Assembly: GCA_023091735.1 (NCBI GenBank)
Contig: JALKBU010000196.1
Span: forward strand, 1 to 62,586
Direction: 5' to 3'
Length of the DNA: 62,586 nt
Origin: Trichomonas tenax
Lineage: Eukaryota > Parabasalia > Trichomonadida > Trichomonadidae
This document shows, piece after piece, positions 30,224 to 39,800 of the stretch. Within the stretch, counting starts at the first letter, position 1; every line of letters begins with the position of its first letter. The position numbers and the translations under genes were made by a program. The notes beneath the pieces were generated by a model. That model was given only the letters and a program-made list of their open reading frames with translations, ran no database searches and was not told the DNA's origin.

Positions 30224-30925
30224 GTCATTTTTTTAGTTGTGATATCTCATCCACAAAATTCTTTACCAAGATCAAAAGAATCGACAATCGATAGAAATCG
30301 CCTTATTGTAGCTATTCACAATAGTATTCCTATCGAAGTCGTTAACGCAATCAAAGAAAATATTAAAACAATAAGATCCTCTGCATTAGAAGTTTCAGAA
30401 TACGTTCCTGAACATACTATTACTATTACATATCAGAAAAAGGCAATTAAACCAATGATATATTATGAGCCACAAAATCTTGACGATGAATTTCTAACAA
30501 ATGTTGAGGATCACTCGATAATTCACACAGTAAAATATGAAGACGTATCACTGAAGACATACGCCTCTTATTTCAATATTTTATTATTACCGCCTGCACC
30601 AGAAGACGTAACAGTATCACTTCAATCTGTATTAGTGGAAAATAGTATCATTGGAGAAGGCTACTCAGTTCGTGTTTATGGAGATTTGTGGAAGGAAGTT
30701 ATTTCACAAATTCCTGGTATAGATTCAACTTATTCAAATGCAATTTCCTCATCCACACGGAATAGAGCAGAACTATTCGAAAATCTTGATACAATCACAA
30801 CATCAAATGGAAAAAAGATTAACGAAAAAGCAGCTAAAAACATAGAAACTTTTTTCACATCAAGAACCCCAGATACACTCTTCCCACCTTCCGGAAACAA
30901 TAGAAAACGAAAATATCCATTGTGA
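30224..30925 (+). pseudogene. Open frame without an ATG, unknown protein
   Basis: An open frame from the stop at 30221 to TGA at 30925 encodes about 230 residues with good coding character (DRNRLIVAIHNSIPIEVVNA; YFNILLLPPAPEDVTVSLQS; GEGYSVRVYGDLWKEVISQI) and a basic end (NNRKRKYPL) that could be a nuclear signal. The first in-frame ATG is only at about residue 73. It starts 105 nt after the Myb frame ends and directly after a TTTTTTTAG tract. It may be the 3' part of a larger gene whose 5' part is lost, or a second exon, but I see no splice donor in trichomonad form. Family unknown. Confidence 0.45.
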
Positions 30926-31388
30926 AATATATTCATAACTTTTACATCCAATGTAGCATATGTTTTGAGTGCCAATGAGCCAGTAGATATCAGGGTGAAC
31001 TCTATTGTTGTAGTTCAGTTGAAATCTCTAAGCTCTTTAACCCAAATATCTCAAACATTTTGATCGCAGGTTATTATATTATGATATGCTTGAAACACTA
31101 TATCATCCATAAATGGGAATCATAGAATCATATACTTGCTCACCAAAACTCAATTTCAACTTTTTCGAAATTTTATTAAATATCATAATGCGAGCTTTAC
31201 TATTTTCATGATCTATGTCATAATAGAATATAAACGTTATGTTAATGAGTTGCTTGCTCCTGAACTCAAATTCAAATGACAAGTAAATTAAGTTACGTGG
31301 CAAAAAATATGAAGGGTTTATGAGAGATAAATGGTATCTCCAAAAAAGTGCCTGACGATAAAAACGGTTTGGATGGCCTTTTCGAAAG
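30926..31388. promoter_or_regulatory. Upstream region of the uL1 gene
   Basis: AT-rich. TGACAAGTAAA lies at 31277-31287 and TTACGTGGCA at 31293-31302, 87-112 nt before the ribosomal protein ATG. No gene recognised. Confidence 0.5.
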
Positions 31389-32036
31389 ATGACTCATCTT
31401 CACCAGGAAACACTCCAGAAGGCTATCAAGGACGTTCTTGAGGGCGCAAAGACAAAGAAGCGCGAATTCCTCGAGACAATCGATATCCAGCTTAAGCTCA
31501 AGGGCTACAACATCTCCAAGGATAAGCGTTTCGTCGGCTCCATCAAGCTCCCACATGTCATCCGTCCAAACGTTCGCATTGGTGTCCTCGGTAACAAGGT
31601 CCACTGCGAAGAAGCTCAGAAGCTCAACATCCCAGCTTACGATCTTCCAACACTTACAAACTTCAACAAGGAGAAGAAGGTCGTCAAGGCCTGGACAAAG
31701 AAGCACCACCTCTTCCTTGCTTCCCCAGATGTCATCGGTCAGGTCAACAAGGTCCTTGGTACAGTCTACACACGTGCTAACAAGTTCCCAACAAACATCA
31801 AGACAGATCCAGTCGCCAAGGTTGTCGATGAAGTCAAGAAGACAGCTAACATCCGTCTGAAGAAGTCCGTTGCCTTCGGTATCCCAATCGGCAACGTCAA
31901 CATGACAGAGCGCCAGGTCTTCGAGAACCTTACACTTTGCACAAACTACGTTGTCACACTTCTTAAGAAGGGCTGGCAGTCCATCGGCTCCATTGTCCTC
32001 AAGTCCACAATGGGCAAGCCACACCGTATCTACTAA
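31389..32036 (+). CDS. 60S ribosomal protein L10a (uL1)
   Basis: A 215-residue uL1 protein, part of the L1 stalk that contacts E-site tRNA. Conserved landmarks include REFLETIDIQLKLKGYN, FVGSIKLPHVIRPNVRIGVL, VGQVNKVLG-type spacing around PDVIGQVNKVLGTVYTRANK, and the C-terminal MGKPHRIY. Length is as expected for the family (217 in human). The codons strongly prefer C at third positions (ctc, aag, aac, atc), in contrast to the AT-rich genes nearby, as expected for a highly expressed gene. The stop TAA is followed by A. An overlapping minus-strand ORF at 31293-32075 is a shadow of this codon bias. Confidence 0.97.
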   Translation: MTHLHQETLQKAIKDVLEGAKTKKREFLETIDIQLKLKGYNISKDKRFVGSIKLPHVIRPNVRIGVLGNKVHCEEAQKLNIPAYDLPTLTNFNKEKKVVKAWTKKHHLFLASPDVIGQVNKVLGTVYTRANKFPTNIKTDPVAKVVDEVKKTANIRLKKSVAFGIPIGNVNMTERQVFENLTLCTNYVVTLLKKGWQSIGSIVLKSTMGKPHRIY

Positions 32037-32392
32037 ACTTCTATGCTGAGATGAGCAGCTAATTATCATACTCAAAATGATATTTTTATAATCTTTTTTT
32101 TACATAGCCGTTCAAACATAGAACAAGTATAAATTATAGATCTAAACTACGAACTAATTGCAATTATATTGTGATGCTTATTTTTAGCAAATATATAATA
32201 TTTGATAATTAAAGTGAAAATAGACGTTCTAATCAGAAAATATCATTGGAATCGAAACTTTCATTTGTCTGTATATAAAATGGATGATAGTTAACCATTA
32301 CTTTAGGAGAAAAAAGAATGTTATTTAATTTTTGTCATGTAAAATTTTACAAACAAAAATTAAAAATGACAAACAAATCGTTTTTTATTAAA
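32037..32392. promoter_or_regulatory. Spacer with TGTCATGTAAA motif before the coiled-coil/propeller gene
   Basis: AT-rich 3' flank of uL1. TGTCATGTAAA begins at 32334 and is followed by TTTTACAAACAAAA, about 50 nt before the ATG at 32393. If the upstream ATG at 32318 were used, this motif would lie inside the coding region and encode CHVKF, which argues for the later start. Confidence 0.55.
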
Positions 32393-33685
32393 ATGAGTGG
32401 AATTCAAGCACGGCCACCACTTCTTTCTCTCAAAATCAGAAGGACAGTCGACACGATTCTCTCGATGAACCCCGAAGAGCACAAAGAAGCAGAAGCAGCG
32501 AATCAACAAGTTAAAACAAAAGAGAAAAAGCAAACAGCAGTTTTAGATCATTCATCTGAAATAGAAAAGATTTCAGGAATCCTCGAACAGCAATCATTCT
32601 ACTTCGTTGCTTTTAGAAATCAAATTCAAGATGCAAGAAGAGATCAAGCTAAAATCATGCAACAATTCCATGAAACAGCGCAAAATATTGATCAAAGAAT
32701 GAATAAAATGAAAGAAATGCTCATGAAAAAAGTTGTCGATTTAAACAAGAGAGTTTCATCGATTTCAAGAAATCTTGCATTGAAACCTACATTTAGGAAG
32801 ATGCTTCCACAGAATGACTATGGTAGAATTACAGGAATTTGCGTTTTTAACGAGCTATTATTGTGTACAACAGCAGATGGCTGGCTTTTGAGAATTGATA
32901 GACATGACCTGTTTGTAAAGCACACAACGAGATATTCTACAACAGAAGCTTTGTTCCAGCCAACAATTTATATGCATGGAAATATTTGGGTCGAATTGGC
33001 TCTATCATCCACACGTAATCTCCTCATCAGACTCCAAATGAGTCCAGATCTAGAGAAATGTTCTCATCTTCCTGTTGAAAGTTATGCAATTAATACAGAT
33101 GTCCATACAAGAGAAGCGTTTGAAGTCATTTTAGGCCAGAATGGACAAATAGAGTTCTGTTCTGTTGTTCCTGATCAAAATCCTAAACTCAATATTGTTG
33201 CAACAACAAAGAAAATCAGAGGCACCGTCACAGCACTCGTTCCTGATCAAAACATCGATGCTATCTTTGCAATCACATCGAGAAGAATGCTCTATTGTAT
33301 CTCTGCTACAAACTACACCGTTGTTATGTCTGAACTATTCGAAAGGCCAATCATGCAGTTATTCACAACACAGTGTTTCATTATAATCTCAATTGCACCA
33401 AATGGCATCATTGTTCTTGAGAAGAACAGAGAGAAGGCAAATAAATTGTTCCAAATCAACATTGCAGCTGGTTTAAGAAGATTCTATGCAGCTGAGAATG
33501 ATATATTGATTATCATGAAGAACCAAAAGGTTGAAAGAAGACGCCTTTGCAATGTCAACATTGCTGAACCAATCTGCGAAGCTGATGCAGCTGATTTCAA
33601 CGAGGAAGAATATTTAGGCTTAATCATTGAATATGAGAGACAAATTTACTTGACACATGGTAACAGAATTAGCTACTGGACGTAA
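32393..33685 (+). CDS. Coiled-coil plus beta-propeller-like protein, unknown
   Basis: 430 residues from MSGIQARPPLLSLKIRRTVD. The first in-frame ATG is 32318, but the extra 25 residues are Lys/Phe-rich and overlap the promoter-type motif. Residues about 20-130 are a coiled coil (FRNQIQDARRDQAKIMQQFH, DQRMNKMKEMLMKKVVDLNK). Residues 150-430 are beta-rich, with repeated short hydrophobic strands (GRITGICVFNELLLCTTADG, NIDAIFAITSRRMLYCISAT, EYERQIYLTHGNRISYWT), suggesting a single propeller. No WD40 signature or named family is recognised. This arrangement recurs in trichomonad proteins of unknown function. Confidence 0.6.
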   Translation: MSGIQARPPLLSLKIRRTVDTILSMNPEEHKEAEAANQQVKTKEKKQTAVLDHSSEIEKISGILEQQSFYFVAFRNQIQDARRDQAKIMQQFHETAQNIDQRMNKMKEMLMKKVVDLNKRVSSISRNLALKPTFRKMLPQNDYGRITGICVFNELLLCTTADGWLLRIDRHDLFVKHTTRYSTTEALFQPTIYMHGNIWVELALSSTRNLLIRLQMSPDLEKCSHLPVESYAINTDVHTREAFEVILGQNGQIEFCSVVPDQNPKLNIVATTKKIRGTVTALVPDQNIDAIFAITSRRMLYCISATNYTVVMSELFERPIMQLFTTQCFIIISIAPNGIIVLEKNREKANKLFQINIAAGLRRFYAAENDILIIMKNQKVERRRLCNVNIAEPICEADAADFNEEEYLGLIIEYERQIYLTHGNRISYWT

Positions 33686-33830
33686 TCATCTTTGAATATT
33701 ATTACTTGTTTGTTTTAAATTAACTATATTTAACTTTCCATCTATTTTATTATCATTACTGTATTATATCTTTATGAATAAAGAAAATGTCAATTTTGCG
33801 ACTTTTTAGGTTATTTTTTGAGTCTTCTTA

Positions 33831-34806
33831 TTGGGTCTCAGATCGAGACTCAATATATCTTTGAACGATCCATCACTTGGAACAGAAGATATTCGATTCA
33901 GCAGCGATGGGAGAAGTGTGGTCATTGGTTATCCATATCAACTTTCTAAGAAATGTACTCCATATAAAATTAATTTCCTGCCAGGTCTATATATAATCAA
34001 ACTATTCGGAGCTTCGGGTGGTGGCACATATACGAACTCTGATAATGGAGGTAGAGGTGCCTATACTAGTGGAATCATTCAATTTAATAAACAAGAAACA
34101 TTTTTCTTTTTTCTTGGTGAACGAGGAGAAGCAGGAGGCCCATAAAGATATAATGGAGGTGGTCGAGGAAGCACTTGCACAAATAATAACTATGCAGGAT
34201 CAGGTGGTGGCGCTACAGATATGCGCATCACTGATGGTGACTGGTCAACCTTTGAATCGTTAAAATCTCGAATCATGGTCGCAGCTGGAGGAACCAGATC
34301 ACAAAATCATTATGGACTCGTTCAAGGCCCAGATGGAGGTGTTTTAGTCGGTAAAAATGGAACACCGGGATTTGCATATAACGGTGTTGTCAGTTCAAGT
34401 ATAACCAACGCCATTGCTGCAAGTCAGACATCATTTGGCATTGGAGCAATACCACAATCAGGTGCTAAATGGACTGGGAAAAATGGAAATTTTGGATCAG
34501 GAGGTTGCTGTTGGCAGTTCTGCATCTTCTTTCATTTCTGGTCATGAAAACTGCAATGCTATCTCAAGTTCTTCAAGTTCTCAAATATTATCCATTCAGA
34601 TCGGTTGATCAACCTATTCATTATTCTCAATTTAAATTCACAGAGACTATTATGCGAGCTGGTTGCTTTAGTGATCCCTTTTCAAGCGGAAAAGTTAATA
34701 TACCTTTAATATCATATACAGATATATGCACTAAAAATCTTTGTCGCTGCATGCTTTGCCATAACGTTTATGCAATCCTATGTGCCATGATTGTCATTGA
34801 ATGCTA
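33831..34806 (+). pseudogene. Glycine-rich (ALK/LTK-like Gly-rich) protein, broken
   Basis: A broken member of the trichomonad glycine-rich family. Recognisable in order are IGYPYQLSKKCTPYKINFLP, PGLYIIKLFGASGGG, GGRGAYTSGIIQF, an in-frame TAA at 34143-34145, then RYNGGGRGS, MVAAGG and GKNGNFGSGG. At about 34500 the frame shifts; the next frame has GSSASSFISGHENCNAISSS and then another gives QPIHYSQFKFTETIM. These are the normal blocks of the family in the right order. The 5' frame also lacks an ATG. At least one nonsense codon and two frameshifts show the gene is dead. Intact homologues are probably secreted or surface-associated; that role is inferred. Confidence 0.75.
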
Positions 34807-35431
34807 AATCCTATACAGGAGAAACAAACTCTGATATATTCAAATTTTGAGTTTGTCTAAAAGAATGCAAATATTAATTTGGTAAAAAGATTATAGATGA
34901 GTGTTAAAAAGTTGAAAAGAGTATATAGCGTAAGCACGGCATTCTTCTGGATCTTTTGAAATATTTCAAAAAGTTAAAACACAAATTATAAATTATGAAA
35001 GAATCTGAATGCAAAAATGAATTCTTGATACAAAAGTGACACATTTTGAAAAGTTTACAAAAAGTAACTTTTCTAAAATAGCTCACTTTTGTATCAAGAA
35101 TGGAAATATTTGCCAAAAGTGACAACCAAAAGGGTGTTACTTTTGGCAAATAATGCGAAATTTTGGAGAAAGATAAAGATTATGAAATTGAGCATTAAAA
35201 AGTCTATAACGTAAGCATAACATTCTTCTGGATCTTCTGAAAGATTGCAAAAAGATAAAACACAAAATATGTTTCATTAAAGAATATGAATGAAATGATC
35301 TTCAAAACTCTATTATAATAATATATTGAATGAATTATTTGTATTTTTAGTAGTAAAAGATGATGATTCAATGAGTATGGCTCAACAACAAGAAAATAAA
35401 AATTGGATTCACCCCCTGAAATAACAAAATT
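34807..35431. repeat. Spacer with imperfect direct repeat and two stem-loops
   Basis: A roughly 110-nt segment at 34897-35012 (with gcgtaagcacggcattcttc and tggatctttt) is repeated with changes at 35190-35290. Between the copies are two inverted repeats. A 19-nt perfect pair ATTCTTGATACAAAAGTGA lies at 35021-35039 and 35083-35101. TGCCAAAAGTGACA at 35111-35124 pairs with 35135-35148 (13 of 14). Part of the first hairpin is also found at 43262-43284. No coding sequence is seen. Confidence 0.65.
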
Positions 35432-36718
35432 ATGGAAACTGATATCACAGAGCTGAAACCAGTTTCTAATGTCGAAAAAGAGACCGATAATTCAGCCCTC
35501 ATTGCAGACGCGTGGAGGTCGAAGCAAGTCACTCACGTTTTGATCTGTTTCGTCATCACCAGCGCTGTTGTTGTTCTGATTTCGTTTTTTGGGCCAGCGG
35601 CTACAGTAAGGAGCTCCTCTAAATCCAAATTACCGGTCTATGCTAAGTCAGGACCATTTGATATGAGCCTTCAAGTGACAAAAGTCTCTCCATTCAACAA
35701 TAAAATTAAAGTTTTTGGGCAATTTTCGTTAGAAGAATACGCACAAAATCAGAAACCCTTTTCCACCAATTGCTCTCTCCTTTTTACACCGAAACAAGGC
35801 AATATAACCCTTCCAACAAGAACATTGAAATTTTTCAACGCAACTTTCGATTACAGCTCAACAAAAATAGTCGAATTATTCGAAGAAACACATATTTACT
35901 TCAATTCTTTCGAGTTAGTCGCTTCTTTCGAACAAGGATGCGAAAATTGCAAAGAAATCGAATTTACAACACAATATTCAACTATTTCTTCCACATTCTA
36001 TGATATGTGGACAAGGGTGTCATTTACGATAGCTTTAACAGTTATTTTGTTCAGAAGTTCCACTTATAATTTCATTTCTTATCTTCCTTACAAGTTTTAT
36101 ACATATTTACTTGTATTTCTCGTTATACTAGCAAATAATCCATTGCATATGTTCAGTTTTACAAAGCTTAACCAATACTTTTACTATTATGATCAAATTA
36201 TGCAAATAATCGAGCAATCATTTATAGTATTTTACTCTCTCTGGATTATTCAAACACTTACAGAAACGCAAGCAATGAACACATTGTTTGGGTTCATTTG
36301 CGCATGTTTAATGGGATATAATTTTTATAACGATTATTTCCCAGAGGTTGCCAAACAATTTGGATACGAAATCACGAAAGACATGGAGATGTCACTTTAT
36401 TCCGGTGCAATTTTATTATTAGGATTAATTCATTCATTTCTCATCACAAGCGATCTTCCTGATCTTCAAGAACGTGCTCGCAGAATAGTTTACGTTGTTA
36501 CAATTCTTGCAATAAGAATTCCTTATTACGCTGTCACACTTATTCCTTCTGGAATTCTGCCTTCATCAGTTGTTCTTGCTGTTAAGTTCCTCTCCAATAA
36601 CATATTTGCAGCAATGATGTTATTTATGAACTTGAAACTTCCGACAAAGGCTTTGAATTCTTATGCAGATCCTTCTGAAGCACCAGGTGTAATGGACACT
36701 GCTCTCATAGATACCTAA
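35432..36718 (+). CDS. Wntless/TMEM181-like seven-transmembrane (GOST family) protein
   Basis: A 428-residue membrane protein. A signal-anchor helix lies at about 33-57 (VTHVLICFVITSAVVVLISF). A lumenal or extracellular beta-rich domain follows (about 60-190; Asn-X-Ser/Thr sites and the pair GCENC near 170). Seven hydrophobic helices then run to about 405 (FTIALTVILF, FYTYLLVFLVILANNPLHMF, YSGAILLLGLIHSFLITSDL, IFAAMMLFMNL). This order (single helix, GOLD-like ectodomain, 7TM) is that of TMEM181 and Wntless, which traffic cargo through Golgi and endosomes. The N-terminal tail (METDITELKPVSNVEKETDN) is cytosolic and acidic. Family placement is by architecture; orthology is not shown. Confidence 0.6.
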   Translation: METDITELKPVSNVEKETDNSALIADAWRSKQVTHVLICFVITSAVVVLISFFGPAATVRSSSKSKLPVYAKSGPFDMSLQVTKVSPFNNKIKVFGQFSLEEYAQNQKPFSTNCSLLFTPKQGNITLPTRTLKFFNATFDYSSTKIVELFEETHIYFNSFELVASFEQGCENCKEIEFTTQYSTISSTFYDMWTRVSFTIALTVILFRSSTYNFISYLPYKFYTYLLVFLVILANNPLHMFSFTKLNQYFYYYDQIMQIIEQSFIVFYSLWIIQTLTETQAMNTLFGFICACLMGYNFYNDYFPEVAKQFGYEITKDMEMSLYSGAILLLGLIHSFLITSDLPDLQERARRIVYVVTILAIRIPYYAVTLIPSGILPSSVVLAVKFLSNNIFAAMMLFMNLKLPTKALNSYADPSEAPGVMDTALIDT

Positions 36719-36771
36719 GCATAATTATATTAATTGTTATGTTTGTTTTGTATTTTTCTATAAATTAATTT

Positions 36772-37700
36772 TCAAATTAAATTAGTAGTTTCATGATTTT
36801 GGAAATAGGAAATTTCTAGACATGTGATAAAGTTTATAATACCTTTGTTACCTCCTTCAATCTCATGAACCAATGTTTCATCAGTAATTGTGCTTCCCAT
36901 CAATTTGAGATATTCGAAACATTTTTCTGATCCGTACTTACACGCCACATCAATCAATGATAAATTCTCATTGTATTTTTGATTAATGTCAAATGAATCT
37001 TTCATTGCCTCAAACTTGAGATCTTCAAATTTGTCACATGCAATCAAGTGGAAAACTGTTCCAGATGGATAAATGTTAATAACATCAGATGCATTCCGAT
37101 TTTGTCTTATTATTGGAAATTCAAAGCCTAAACTATTGAGGACAATCTTCAGGTCTTCATTTCGAGGTGTATAATCAATGTTTTGATGTTCATGAACCAT
37201 TTTAAAAAGATTTGAATATTTCAAAATGAATTCTGGGCGCGTAAATGAAGCGCAGTCTATGATATATTTTGTTTCAGTTTATCACACAAATCGAAATAGA
37301 TTCTTTGAATTTGTTCCTTTTCAAGTTGATTTTGTGTCAGAGACCTCATCACATCAATGGGAACTCTAAAGCACTCTGGGATTTCTGCATCTCCGATTTT
37401 TTGAACAGGAAGTCAACCAAAGAAGTCATTTTTTAAACCGAAGTGAAGTGCTCAATATTGTTTTATCATAAATTTTTTTTATCACGAAATTCAATTAAAG
37501 CAGTAATGCTTTGATGTTTCATAATTACAGTATGTTCTTGCTCTGCAATACAATTTTACCTTGGATTCCTGCAAAAATCTAATTTTATTGGCAGAAAAAT
37601 CAAATATCCTAAAAATATTCTCTTCCGCACAAAGTCCGTGTAACGATTGAATTATCGATGCATATTCCGTTATATACAGCCCATTTTTAATGGACAATCA
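36772..37700 (-). pseudogene. DUF3447/ankyrin-type pseudogene (locus C)
   Basis: Reading from 37700 down, pieces of one gene appear in shifting frames. About 37697-37491 has YITEYASIIQSLHGLCAEEN; about 37430-37260 has AEIPECFRVPIDVMRSLTQN and QRIYFDLCDKL. A new frame near 37255 gives IDCASFTRPEFILKYSNLFK and runs to the stop at 36772 (IDYTPRNEDLKIV, LSLIDVACKYGSEKCFEYLK, HEIEGGNKG). The last part is clearly paralogous to 4276-4860. At least two frameshifts and stops separate the pieces, and the ORF ends before the expected ankyrin tail. The N-terminal assignment above 37490 is less certain. Confidence 0.7.
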
Positions 37701-39055
37701 CACAACTTCGCCAAATCAGAGTTAATCACAGCAACAACCCTTTTTTTAAATTTTGCTAAAAACGTCTATGTAAAACTTATACACTGATGTTGGCAGTAAA
37801 GGAAGTAAAATCATTCTTTTGGCAAAGTACGGCATGCTTATGCAAAGTGGTGTTAGTGCTATCACATCAAGCAAAATAACGAATCTCGGTTTTCATCGAC
37901 AAAGTTAGAATTTGCGACACAGATATGCAAATTCTGGCTTGGAAACACACAACGAATTGATGAAGTGAGCATACAAGTTAAGGATTTTGCATTTTTTAAA
38001 ACATTTTTTTATATTTTACAAATTCGACGAAAAAATTAGTGATGATATATAAATTTTAATCGCCATTTCCATTTGCCACATGTTATCCTGCGCATACGCA
38101 CGAAATCATACATATTTTGCTATGCATCATTTTACTCAAAATAAAAAAAAATTGTTATTCGATGCTTACTTTCATACCATTTGCCACATACAGCTTTGTA
38201 TATTTATATACAGTATAGTTTATTCGAAATGATAAAAAATTGCAATCAATGCAGAAAAATCATTTCAGAACTCTATGTATATCATGAGCTTTATAAAAAT
38301 GCACACATATAAGACATCGGCTATTTTAATGGTCCAACATCAAAATTATTCTAAATTCATTAATTTATATTGTGAAAGAAAAAAAAACGAATATATTCAT
38401 TTAAACAGCTATAATTTTACTGTACAGTCAAGTAGAATATCAGTATTTGTCTCTTTCAGCTATGTTTTCTAATAAAAACACTTTGATTGCAATCATTAGT
38501 ACTTAATTTACTATATTTTGCTATTTCCTAGATTGCATATAGGATGAAAACAAGCAATAGATCAGATTAAATGAGATTAATTGAGAATAACGGAAATTTC
38601 AATATTCTGATTTAGGCATCTTATAGAATTAGACTTGTACATACGTATAAGACTATAGTATGTATGATAAATTTTCGAGTTCCGCTTGACTTTTGATATA
38701 TTTCAGATATTTTTGGTGAGATAATCAAATTGAATAATGACGCTTTTTAAAAGTTGTTGCTATTTAACGAAGGAATGATTACCACATGGATGCAGCATCT
38801 GGTTGTGATGATAGAAACCGATCAAGTTGTATCAACGCGGAGATATTGCTCCAAAATCAAAATGATTGGACGATAGGGTGGTCTATCGAAACTTTTTTTC
38901 CCAATTTAGGAGGAACTTTAAAACATTTTCCCAATTCCTCCACATTTCTTAATACATGTCCGACTCAAAACATTATCTGACACGTAAAGTATCACTTTTG
39001 GATCTTTCTAACCACTTTTGAACAATAAAAATTTTGAAAATTTATATAATTTTTA
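37701..39055. other. Gene-poor AT-rich region
   Basis: No coding sequence that I trust. A 65-codon ORF at 38275 and a 64-codon ORF at 38786 have no family features. TGACACGTAAA lies at 38978-38988, 68 nt before the ATG at 39056. Confidence 0.5.
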
Positions 39056-39800
39056 ATGGCAATGGCAAATACTTCGATTATTAGTAGTTTGGGTGTAAAT
39101 TTTCCCATCAAAATTTCAAAGTTCCCAACAGCACAGGCCTTAGTGTTACGCTACAATTATGACACCCAGTCACTGACACAGCTTTATAATCTATGCAACG
39201 AAATTGGGGGTTATTTCTATTGCAACGATATCAAATTTCCTGGTTGTTATTTTAACTTTCATATTCTTGTCAGGAGAGCCTGCTATTTCACTTTTATTTT
39301 TGGTGTTATACGTATACGATTATATTCCACAAAATAATCCAATAGCTCTGGAGATAATTCAAAAATATATCAATGATAAATTTTTCGATCGCCTGATTGT
39401 TGACTTGAACGATGTTTTCAGTTATGTTCTCGAGCAAATCGCCGAAATATCAAAATTCATTGAAATACATAAAGATTCCTCGAAATTTGATCTTTCTTCC
39501 ATGTTCAGTACCAAGGTCCGCAAATTTAAAAAGCAAAAAATAGAAATGTCGGTCAATAGTATTCTGCAAATCTGCACTCAAATCATGCAATTCTTGATAT
39601 CTCGTCTCAAGCCTTATGAAGATTTACTTATCGAAATGTTTAAATGCTTATATGAGCAAAAATTAGTTACTGCAGAATATCCACACATCGGTATTTATGA
39701 TTTTAAAGAGCCGAGTTGCGTTTCATATATCCCCAGTCCTGAGCTATATCGAAATCATGAAGACCTTTTCAGTATTGAAAAGATGCCATATTCATCTTAA
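39056..39800 (+). pseudogene. Membrane protein with single-base frameshift at a G run
   Basis: The frame from ATG 39056 (MAMANTSIISSLGVNFPIKI, then YNYDTQSLTQLYNLCNEI) runs into five consecutive G at 39206-39210 and soon loses coding sense. With one G fewer it would continue smoothly into the next ORF: GVISIATISNFLVVILTFIF and LLFLVLYVYDYIP (two membrane helices), then a soluble helical region (FFDRLIVDLNDVFSYVLEQI, ILQICTQIMQFLISRLKPYE) to TAA at 39800. The restored length would be about 247 residues. I recognise no family. One extra base in a homopolymer could be biological or an assembly error. The motif TGACACGTAAA at 38978 suggests an originally functional promoter. Confidence 0.6.

Noticed and set aside
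31293..32075. 260-codon minus-strand ORF
   Set aside because: It is the complement of the uL1 gene, whose C-ending codons leave the opposite strand open; the uL1 match is certain.
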